Both the position numbers and the translations under genes were made by a program. Shown piece by piece: positions 57,417 to 64,000 of a stretch of DNA of 64,000 nt. Position 1 is the stretch's first letter, and every line of letters begins with the position of its first letter. The stretch is from NCBI GenBank assembly GCA_913060875.1, contig CAJXSL010000009.1, positions 62,001-126,000 of the forward strand, in the 5' to 3' direction. The notes under the pieces are model-generated. The model did no database searches, was not told where the DNA came from, and worked only from the letters and a program-made list of their open reading frames with translations. Origin of the DNA: an uncultured Desulfobacteraceae bacterium (GTDB lineage Bacteria > Desulfobacterota > Desulfobacteria > Desulfobacterales > UBA5852).

Positions 57417-58043
57417 GTGATCATCAGGCAATTAGCAGTCGGACCGATTCAGGCCAATTGTTATATCCTCGGGTGTGAAACCACGCATGTCGCTGCCGTC
57501 ATCGATCCGGGCGACGACCCGGAACGGATTCTGGCAGAGGTGCAGCGGGCCGGTCTCACCATCGCAAGCATCATCAATACCCATGGGCATTTCGACCACG
57601 TGGGGGGTAATCGCCAACTCAAATCAGCCACCGGCGCAGAGCTGCTGATCCATCCCCTCGATGCCCCCATGCTGGGACAGCTCGACCAGATGGCCGGTGC
57701 TTTTGGGCTTCGGGCCGAGAATTCGCCGGCCCCGGACCGGCTGGTGGAAGACGGTGATACCATTGCCGTAGGGGAACTCGAACTTAACGTCCTCCATACG
57801 CCGGGGCACACCCCGGGCGGGATATCCCTGCATGTGGACAGCTGCGTCTTTGTCGGTGACACGCTTTTTCAAGGCTCCATCGGCCGGACCGATTTCCCCG
57901 GGGGTGACTTTGACACCCTGATTGCCAGCATTCGCACGCGCCTCTTCTCCCTTGACGACAAAACGACCGTTTACACCGGCCATGGCCCTGAGACCACCAT
58001 CGGCACGGAAAAACAATATAACCCGTTTGCCCGGATGGGATAA
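57417..58043 (+). CDS. MBL-fold hydrolase (glyoxalase II-like)
   Basis: This 208-residue metallo-beta-lactamase-fold protein has the metal motif NTHGHFDHVGG, a second His in LHTPGHTPGGIS, Asp in FVGDTLFQGSIGRTDF and His in VYTGHGPETTIG. It is the short form common in bacteria, whose substrate is often not known; hydroxyacylglutathione hydrolase activity is possible. AGGAGG precedes a GTG start at 57417. Confidence 0.9.
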   Translation: MIIRQLAVGPIQANCYILGCETTHVAAVIDPGDDPERILAEVQRAGLTIASIINTHGHFDHVGGNRQLKSATGAELLIHPLDAPMLGQLDQMAGAFGLRAENSPAPDRLVEDGDTIAVGELELNVLHTPGHTPGGISLHVDSCVFVGDTLFQGSIGRTDFPGGDFDTLIASIRTRLFSLDDKTTVYTGHGPETTIGTEKQYNPFARMG

Positions 58044-58121
58044 TAACGTTCCGGTATCCGCCTTTGCCAGCTACCCGCACAGGACCCCCGTGGCGGTGTC
58101 ACAGGCAGAAGGCCATTTAGC

Positions 58122-58150
58122 TTGAAGTCCCCACACCGGTTTGGTAAAAT
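58122..58150 (+). promoter_or_regulatory. Sigma-70-type promoter for ispG
   Basis: TTGAAG (58122-58127) and TAAAAT (58145-58150) are 17 bases apart. The transcription start would be about 100 bases before the ispG ATG. Confidence 0.55.
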
Positions 58151-58256
58151 TTAACGTTGCGGCCTGATCGGAAACCGGGTGCCGGCATTGAAATCTTTCC
58201 CGGCAGCCGACCGGTCCGCAGGGAATTCCTTTGGCAAAGGGCCGGATGCATCTTCC

Positions 58257-59360
58257 ATGAACGAAACGATCGCCATTCAACGCAGGCATTCAAACCCCAT
58301 TCAAGTTGGTTCCGTCACCGTAGGCGGCCAGGCACCGGTGTCGGTTCAGTCCATGACCAACACGCCGACCCAGGACGTCCAGGCCACCCTGGCACAGATC
58401 CAGCGGCTGGAGGCCGCCGGCTGTGAGATCGTCCGCGTGGCCGTGCCGGACATGGACGCCGCCGCGGCCATCAAATCCATTAAAACCGGCATCAAAATCC
58501 CCTTGATCGCCGACATTCATTTTGACCACCGTCTGGCCATAAAGGCAGCCGAGGCGGGAGCCGATGGATTGCGGCTAAACCCGGGCAATATCGGTGGACC
58601 TGATAAAATACGGGCCGTGGTCCAATGCGCCCGGGACCACGGCGTGCCGATCCGTATCGGCGTCAATGGGGGGTCGCTGGAAAAGGATCTCCTCGAGCGC
58701 CATGGGGGCGCCACCCCGGCCGCCATGGCTGAGAGCGCCCTGCGTCACGCCGCCCTTCTGCAGGAGCTTGATTTCCACAAAATCAAGATTTCTCTCAAGG
58801 CCTCCGACGTTGGCCGCACCCTGATGGCGTACCGTCTTTTGGCAGGGCAAACCGACCTGCCATTCCACATCGGGGTGACGGAAGCCGGAGCGCTCTATCC
58901 CGGCATCGTCAAATCGGCCCTGGGCATCGGCATGCTGCTGGCCGAAGGCATTGGCGACACCTTGCGGGTCTCTTTAACGCGGGATCCGGTGGAAGAGGTG
59001 CGGGTCGGCTGGGAAATATTGAAAGCGCTGGATATTCGTCGCCGCGGACCGGACATCATTGCCTGCCCGACCTGCGGCCGTACGGAAATCGATCTATTCG
59101 ATGTGGTCGAAAAAGTTGAAGCCCGGGTGCACCATTTTAAAAAACCCATCAAAATCGCTATCATGGGTTGCGTGGTCAATGGCCCCGGAGAGGCCCGGGA
59201 GGCCGACGTTGGTATCGCCGGAGGCAAGGGCCTCGGCATCCTGTTTAAAAAAGGCGAAGTGGTCCGAAAGGTTCCGGAAACCGACCTCGTCGAAGCCCTT
59301 ATTCAGGAAATCGAGCGACTGGAGACCAGCGATTCCCATCTGGAGCCCCCGGTACCGTGA
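58257..59360 (+). CDS. ispG: 4-hydroxy-3-methylbut-2-en-1-yl diphosphate synthase
   Basis: IspG catalyses a late step of the MEP isoprenoid pathway. The 367-residue bacterial-type protein has VSVQSMTNTPTQDV, LIADIHFDHRLAI, LRLNPGNIG and the [4Fe-4S] ligands in ACPTCGRTEID and MGCVVNGPGEA. The ATG at 58257 gives the usual N-terminus (QRRHSNPIQVGSV); 58179 would add an unusual extension. The ribosome site is weak. Confidence 0.96.
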   Translation: MNETIAIQRRHSNPIQVGSVTVGGQAPVSVQSMTNTPTQDVQATLAQIQRLEAAGCEIVRVAVPDMDAAAAIKSIKTGIKIPLIADIHFDHRLAIKAAEAGADGLRLNPGNIGGPDKIRAVVQCARDHGVPIRIGVNGGSLEKDLLERHGGATPAAMAESALRHAALLQELDFHKIKISLKASDVGRTLMAYRLLAGQTDLPFHIGVTEAGALYPGIVKSALGIGMLLAEGIGDTLRVSLTRDPVEEVRVGWEILKALDIRRRGPDIIACPTCGRTEIDLFDVVEKVEARVHHFKKPIKIAIMGCVVNGPGEAREADVGIAGGKGLGILFKKGEVVRKVPETDLVEALIQEIERLETSDSHLEPPVP

Positions 59361-59539
59361 GGGAGAAAAAGCCCCGACACGCCGATCGATTGCCCTTGAC
59401 GGAAGGCGTCTCGATGGCATGTTCCGTTTGACCCTCGGGCCACGACACGCCTTAATGTTATAGTGTAGCGAAGACCTTGACGAATAACGGTGGTCCGGAT
59501 TACCGGCGCCGCCTAACGCATGAACTGGAGATAACGCAC

Positions 59540-61060
59540 ATGGCCAAGCCGTTAAAAACCGCAATTACCCCTGTACGCGCCGAAGACTATCCCGAATGGT
59601 ACCAGCAAATCATCAAAGCATCGGATCTGGCTGAAAAATCACCGGTACGCGGTTGTATGGTCATAAAACCCTGGGGATATGCCCTGTGGGAAAATATCAT
59701 GCGCGGCATGGATGACATGTTCAAGGCCACCGGGGTTAAAAACGCCTATTTTCCCCTGTTCATTCCCTTGAGTTTTCTGGAAAAGGAAGCCGAGCACGTC
59801 GAGGGCTTTGCCAAAGAATGCGCCGTCGTAACCCATCACCGGCTGGAAAAAAACGACCAGGGCGGCCTCGCCCCGGCCGGCGAGCTGGCAGAGCCCCTCG
59901 TGGTCCGGCCGACCTCCGAAACGATCATCGGCGATTCCTTCGCCAAATGGGTCTCCAGCTACCGCGACCTGCCCATTCTGATCAATCAGTGGGCCAATGT
60001 GGTACGGTGGGAGATGCGCACCCGGATTTTTCTCCGGACCAGCGAATTCCTGTGGCAGGAGGGCCATACCGCTCACGCCAGCGCCGAGGAAGCCATCGAA
60101 CGCACCCAAATGATGCTGGAAGTTTATGCTCGATTCGTCGAAGACTTTCTGGCCATGCCGGTGATTCGGGGAAGCAAAACTGCATCGGAGCGTTTTCCCG
60201 GGGCGGTGGATACCCTCTGCATCGAAGCCATGATGCAGGATTGCAAGGCCCTGCAGGCCGGAACCTCTCATTTCCTGGGACAAAATTTTGCCATTGCCTC
60301 CGGGATCCGGTTCCAAAATGCCAGTGAAGAGGAGGAATACGCCTGGACGACGTCGTGGGGCTCCTCCACGCGGCTGATCGGCGGATTGATCATGACCCAT
60401 TCGGATGACAACGGGTTGGTGCTCCCGCCGCGCATCGCCTCTGCCCACGTGGTCCTGCTGCCGATTTACCGCTCCGATGCCGACCGTGAGAAAGTCATGG
60501 CGTATACCGAAAAGCTGGCCACTGATCTGCGCGGGCAAAAATATCACGACCGCAGCGTTCAGGTCGAAATCGATACCCGTGACATCGGCGGGGCCCGGGG
60601 ATGGGACTGGATTAAAAAAGGCATTCCGGTTCGCGTGGAGATCGGGCCTAAAGATATCGAAAAAGATGCCCTCTTTGTCGGCCGGCGGGACCATGACCCC
60701 AAACAAAAGACCTCGATACCGCGGGTGCAGTTCCTGCAGGACTTTACCGCTACGCTGGATGAAATCCAGCGCAGCCTTTACGACCGGGCCCTGAACTTTC
60801 GGGAGGCCCACACCCAGAAAATCGAAAGCCGGGAAGCCTTCGATGCCTATTTCACGCCCCGGTCAGCGGAAAAGCCGGAGATCCATGGCGGCTTTGCCTT
60901 GTCACACTGGTGCGGTGAGGCCCAGTGCGAACAGCAGATCAAGGAAGCTCTTAACGTTACGATCCGGTGCATTCCGCTGGAAAATACACCGGAAGACGGG
61001 CGCTGCATATGTTGCGGCCGGCCCAGCCGCGAGCGGGTGGTATGGGCCAAGGCCTATTAA
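59540..61060 (+). CDS. proS: Prolyl-tRNA synthetase, eukaryote/archaea-type
   Basis: This 506-residue class II synthetase has VVRPTSETIIGDSFAKW (motif 2 region), LINQWANVVRWEMRTR, FLWQEGHTAHAS and GSSTRLIGGLIMTHSDDNG (motif 3). It lacks the editing insertion of the long bacterial form and ends with a zinc-type domain (CICCG) and C-terminal Tyr, as in the archaeal/eukaryotic type. GGAG precedes the ATG at 59540. Rel/SpoT follows after six bases. Confidence 0.95.
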   Translation: MAKPLKTAITPVRAEDYPEWYQQIIKASDLAEKSPVRGCMVIKPWGYALWENIMRGMDDMFKATGVKNAYFPLFIPLSFLEKEAEHVEGFAKECAVVTHHRLEKNDQGGLAPAGELAEPLVVRPTSETIIGDSFAKWVSSYRDLPILINQWANVVRWEMRTRIFLRTSEFLWQEGHTAHASAEEAIERTQMMLEVYARFVEDFLAMPVIRGSKTASERFPGAVDTLCIEAMMQDCKALQAGTSHFLGQNFAIASGIRFQNASEEEEYAWTTSWGSSTRLIGGLIMTHSDDNGLVLPPRIASAHVVLLPIYRSDADREKVMAYTEKLATDLRGQKYHDRSVQVEIDTRDIGGARGWDWIKKGIPVRVEIGPKDIEKDALFVGRRDHDPKQKTSIPRVQFLQDFTATLDEIQRSLYDRALNFREAHTQKIESREAFDAYFTPRSAEKPEIHGGFALSHWCGEAQCEQQIKEALNVTIRCIPLENTPEDGRCICCGRPSRERVVWAKAY

Positions 61061-61066
61061 GGCGCT

Positions 61067-63220
61067 ATGATTCGAATCACCGATATTCTGGATAAGGTTG
61101 CCGACAACAATCTCGAGGCCGATCTGGACATTATCGACCGGGCCTATATCTTCAGCGCCCGGGTGCATGACGGTCAGGTCCGGCTGTCCGGTGAGCCTTA
61201 TCTCTCCCATCCTCTGGAAGTTGCCGGCATCCTCGCGGACATGAACCTCGATCCGGTCAGCATTGCCGCCGGACTTCTGCACGATGTGGTGGAAGACACC
61301 CATGCCTCGCCCGAGGAAATCGAAAGCACATTCGGACCCGAGGTGCAGCACATCGTTGCCGGCGTAACCAAGATCAGCAAACTGCCCTTCAGCAGTTCCC
61401 AAGCCCGCCAGGCCGAAAGCCTTCGCAAAATGCTGCTGGCCATGGCGGACGACATCCGGGTGGTCTTCATCAAGCTGGCCGACCGCCTGCATAATATGCG
61501 CACCCTGCAGTTCCACAAGGAGGGCAAACAACGGTTAATCGCCCAGGAAACCCTGGACATCTACGCCCCCATCGCCGCTCGCCTCGGTATCTATTGGATG
61601 AAAAACGAGCTTGAGAACAGCTCCTTCAAGTTTCTCCTGCCGGATGAATACGCCCGTATCAAGGACCGTGTCATCGCCGACATCAAAGAGCGCGAATCCT
61701 ACATGGAAACGGTCAAAGGCATCATCCGCGAAAACATGGACAACCATCACCTGGAAAGTGAGGTGATGGGGCGTTACAAAAACTATTACAGCATCTACCA
61801 GAAGATGGTTTCTCAGAACCTGGCCTTCGAGGATGTCTACGATATCATCGCCTTTCGCATCATCCTGGAAACGATTCCCCATTGCTACGAAGCCCTGGGC
61901 ATCGTGCATTCCCTCTGGAAACCCATCGATATCAAGTTCAAAGACTACATTGCCCGCCCCAAGCCCAACATGTACCAGTCTCTCCATACCACCGTCATCG
62001 GCCCGCGCGGTGAGCGGGTGGAAATCCAGATACGGACCCACGATATGGATCGGGTCGCCAAATCCGGCATCGCGGCCCACTGGCATTACAAGGAGGGTGG
62101 AGAGGGCGACGAGAATGTCAGCAAGCGCTTTGCCTGGATCCAGAACCTTGTGGAAAACCAGGAGAACATCGGGAATCCGGATGAATTCCTGGAAAATGTG
62201 CGCATCGACCTCTATCCTGACGAAGTTTACGTTTTCACACCCCAGGGGGATGTCAAAACACTCCCCAAAGGGGCGACCCCGGTGGATTTTGCCTATATGA
62301 TTCATACCGAGGTCGGCAACCAGTGCACCGGCGCCAAGGTCAACGGCCGCATGGTGCCCCTGAGCCAGGAGCTTCAAACCGGCGACACGGTCGATATCAC
62401 AACCTCCAAAAACCACCATCCCAGCAAAGACTGGCTTAAATTCGTCAAAACCGTCAAAGCCCGCTCCCGGATCCGCCAGTGGATCAAAATTCAGGAAAAA
62501 AACCGCAGCCTGACCCTGGGGCGGGAAATGTGCGAAAAAGCCTTCCGCAAACATCGCCTCAATTTTCACACTTTGGTGAAATCGCCGCAAATGGCAGACG
62601 TGGTCGAGCATTTCGGATTTAAAACAGCGGACGATCTGATTGCCAGTGTGGGCTACGGCAAAACCACCCCACTACAAGTGGTAAGGCGCTTTCTGCCCAA
62701 ATCGGAGGAAACGGAAGAAGAGGCCCCGCGGGAATCCATTTTCGATCGCATCATGGGGCGGGTGAAAAAGAAGCCGGCCAAAACCGAAATCCTGGTCAAG
62801 GGGCTGGATGATATTCTGATCCGGTTCGGCAAATGCTGTCAGCCGGTACCGGGAGATCCGATCATCGGCTATATTACGAGGGGGTATGGCGTGACAGTGC
62901 ATCGTGCCAACTGCGTCAACGCCCTGAAGATGAATCCGGAACGGCAGATCGAGGTCGCCTGGACCGAAGAAAGCAGGGAAACCTACCCGGTGAAAATTCT
63001 GGTACTCTCCTATGACCGGGTCGGCCTGTTGGCCGATATCGCCACCACAATCAGTAAATATGAGGCCAACATCGTCAGCGTCAACACCAAAACCAAAGAA
63101 AATCAGGTGGTGGAAAGCTATTTGACGCTGGCGGTTTCAAGCACCGCACACCTTAATCGGGTGCTGTCCGCACTCCGCCGCATCCATATGGTCCAGGACG
63201 TCCGACGCCTGAATATGTAA
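61067..63220 (+). CDS. Bifunctional (p)ppGpp synthetase/hydrolase
   Basis: This 717-residue RSH protein sets the stringent-response alarmone level. The HD hydrolase domain is intact (YLSHPLEVAGIL, LLHDVVEDTHAS, KLADRLHNMRT). The synthetase domain has KNYYSIYQKM, the KFKDYIARPKPN region and EIQIRTHDMDRVAKSG. The RxKD-like charge pattern and intact HD point to a bifunctional Rel/SpoT. TGS (VFTPQGDVKTLPKGATPVDFA) and C-terminal ACT domains follow. It overlaps no gene and lies six bases after proS. Confidence 0.95.
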   Translation: MIRITDILDKVADNNLEADLDIIDRAYIFSARVHDGQVRLSGEPYLSHPLEVAGILADMNLDPVSIAAGLLHDVVEDTHASPEEIESTFGPEVQHIVAGVTKISKLPFSSSQARQAESLRKMLLAMADDIRVVFIKLADRLHNMRTLQFHKEGKQRLIAQETLDIYAPIAARLGIYWMKNELENSSFKFLLPDEYARIKDRVIADIKERESYMETVKGIIRENMDNHHLESEVMGRYKNYYSIYQKMVSQNLAFEDVYDIIAFRIILETIPHCYEALGIVHSLWKPIDIKFKDYIARPKPNMYQSLHTTVIGPRGERVEIQIRTHDMDRVAKSGIAAHWHYKEGGEGDENVSKRFAWIQNLVENQENIGNPDEFLENVRIDLYPDEVYVFTPQGDVKTLPKGATPVDFAYMIHTEVGNQCTGAKVNGRMVPLSQELQTGDTVDITTSKNHHPSKDWLKFVKTVKARSRIRQWIKIQEKNRSLTLGREMCEKAFRKHRLNFHTLVKSPQMADVVEHFGFKTADDLIASVGYGKTTPLQVVRRFLPKSEETEEEAPRESIFDRIMGRVKKKPAKTEILVKGLDDILIRFGKCCQPVPGDPIIGYITRGYGVTVHRANCVNALKMNPERQIEVAWTEESRETYPVKILVLSYDRVGLLADIATTISKYEANIVSVNTKTKENQVVESYLTLAVSSTAHLNRVLSALRRIHMVQDVRRLNM

Positions 63221-63257
63221 CCTGAACAGCGGCCCGTCTCAGGACCCCAAAACCCGC

Positions 63258-63449
63258 TCAGGGCGCTTTGACCACCCGTCCGGATTTGATGCAGTTGGTG
63301 CACACCACCATGCGTTTGGCTTGGCCGTTCTGAAGAGCCCGAACGGTCTGCAGATTGGGATTGAAACGTCGCTTGTTGATATTGTGTGCGTGGCTGACGT
63401 GGTTGCCGACCATCGGTTTTTTCCCACAGATCTCACATTGTTTTGACAT
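63258..63449 (-). CDS. rpmB: 50S ribosomal protein L28
   Basis: This 63-residue protein has a zinc-type pair CEICGKKP and CTNCIKSG, and the core [24 protein letters not shown] precedes the ATG. It converges with the Rel/SpoT gene. Confidence 0.96.
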   Translation of the reverse strand: MSKQCEICGKKPMVGNHVSHAHNINKRRFNPNLQTVRALQNGQAKRMVVCTNCIKSGRVVKAP

Positions 63450-63655
63450 CTTGCCAGTTCCCTTCGCTAAAAAACTTATCTTCGCAATTCGAAACGCTGA
63501 ATGTTATATTATCTAAAAATGTTTGTAAAGACTTTTGTGAATGTTCTGGTGGGAGGCGGGGTGTTTTCACGAAAGCGGAAACGACGCTGTTGTCGGCAAC
63601 CCAGCGCGACATGGTCACCGATGCAGTTAAGCGTCGTTGCGACTAGAAACCACCG
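63450..63655. other. Intergenic region between bamD and rpmB
   Basis: No gene is supported. The part next to rpmB is AT-rich and probably holds its promoter, but no clean -35/-10 pair stands out. Confidence 0.4.
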
Positions 63656-64000
63656 TTAAAAAAAGGGCAGGATGCTGCTGCTGTCGGCACGGCTGATCTC
63701 CGCCAGGGCGGCCTCGGCCATGGCAATATGGCGCAGGGCCGTCTGGTGCACCCCCACATCCGGATAGCGGCTCAACACGTTTTTAAACCGCCGCAGGGCG
63801 GCTTTGTAATGGCCATCATTATAGTAAAACAGCCCGATCCGAAGTTCGGATTCCGCCAGGCTGCGCAGGCAGGCATTGATGTTCTCCTGCGCTTTGACCG
63901 CATAAATATCGCCGGGGTAGTCCCTCACCAGGCGACCAAAAACATCCAGGGCCTTGCGCGTCGACTCCTGGTCCCGATCCGGGGTGTCGATCTGTTCGTA
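63656..64000 (-). CDS. bamD: Outer membrane assembly lipoprotein BamD, 3' part
   Basis: The gene is cut by the window edge; its frame is open to position 64000 on the minus strand, so only the last 114 codons are present. It shows YEQIDTPDRDQESTRKAL, VRDYPGDIYAVKAQENI, RIGLFYYNDGHYKAALRRF and LSRYPDVGVHQTAL, the TPR-like repeats of BamD/YfiO. BamD is a periplasmic-facing lipoprotein of the beta-barrel assembly complex. The lipobox is outside the window. Confidence 0.85.
   Translation of the reverse strand, partial: YEQIDTPDRDQESTRKALDVFGRLVRDYPGDIYAVKAQENINACLRSLAESELRIGLFYYNDGHYKAALRRFKNVLSRYPDVGVHQTALRHIAMAEAALAEISRADSSSILPFF

Noticed and set aside
63443-63646. A 67-codon plus-strand open frame between rpmB and bamD
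   Set aside because: It overlaps the start of rpmB on the other strand, has no ribosome site and its translation has no recognisable features.

Overview
The window is bacterial, GC-rich and densely coded, with no phage, insertion sequence or CRISPR array. Gene content points to a Desulfobacterota member near Desulfosarcina/Desulfobacteraceae. It carries a complete methylmalonyl-CoA route linking propionate and succinyl-CoA, built on a transcarboxylase-like pair with no biotin carboxylase, along with hydrogenase maturation genes (hypAB), sigma-54 regulation and a eukaryote/archaea-type ProRS. The taxonomic placement is inferred from gene content, not from a marker-gene search.

Layout. (1) 64-11691, plus strand: an accessory operon of a MacB/LolD-type ABC ATPase, a giant FtsX-type permease fused to a degenerate M28 peptidase domain, two large DUF6785/OPT-like membrane proteins, an exported protein, a soluble protein of unknown family and a PqqD-like protein. 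This is the best candidate for an undescribed system. (2) 11748-17291, minus strand: a partner-switching module (SpoIIE-type phosphatase, cyclic-nucleotide-fold protein, RsbW-like kinase, STAS protein) built around an ABC exporter whose nucleotide-binding domain has an insertion of about 260 residues with repeated Q-loop-like segments. The phosphatase frame is broken by an in-frame TGA. (3) 17696-21694: DUF2065, queA, tgt (queuosine), a NifU-like protein and an aminotransferase. (4) 21794-29150: a Cache-domain histidine kinase and a sigma-54 activator, then an acetate/propionate-type transporter and an acyl-CoA synthetase behind a well-matched -24/-12 promoter. (5) 29432-40177: methylmalonyl-CoA epimerase, a TetR regulator with a palindromic operator, mutase, MeaB, carboxyltransferase, a 74-residue small protein, a biotin-carrying carboxyltransferase, and sucCD. 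(6) 40346-49306: hypAB, serA, a Memo-family protein, an orphan hypothetical, glnS, an acyltransferase, tRNA-Gln and gltX. (7) 49518-64000: rpmF, acpP, rpiB, glyA, dCMP deaminase, nrdR, ribD-ribE-ribBA-ribH, nusB, an MBL hydrolase, ispG, proS, rel/spoT, rpmB and the 3' part of bamD.

How the genes fit together. Regions 4 and 5 form one metabolic unit. Substrate enters by the YaaH-type carrier, is activated to acyl-CoA, is carboxylated to methylmalonyl-CoA by carboxyl transfer from a keto acid, epimerised, rearranged to succinyl-CoA by the B12 mutase (protected by MeaB) and converted to succinate by SucCD. Control appears two-layered: a sigma-54 two-component system upstream and a TetR repressor in the middle. 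Region 7 is housekeeping. Regions 1 and 2 converge on each other and are the parts not explained by core metabolism.
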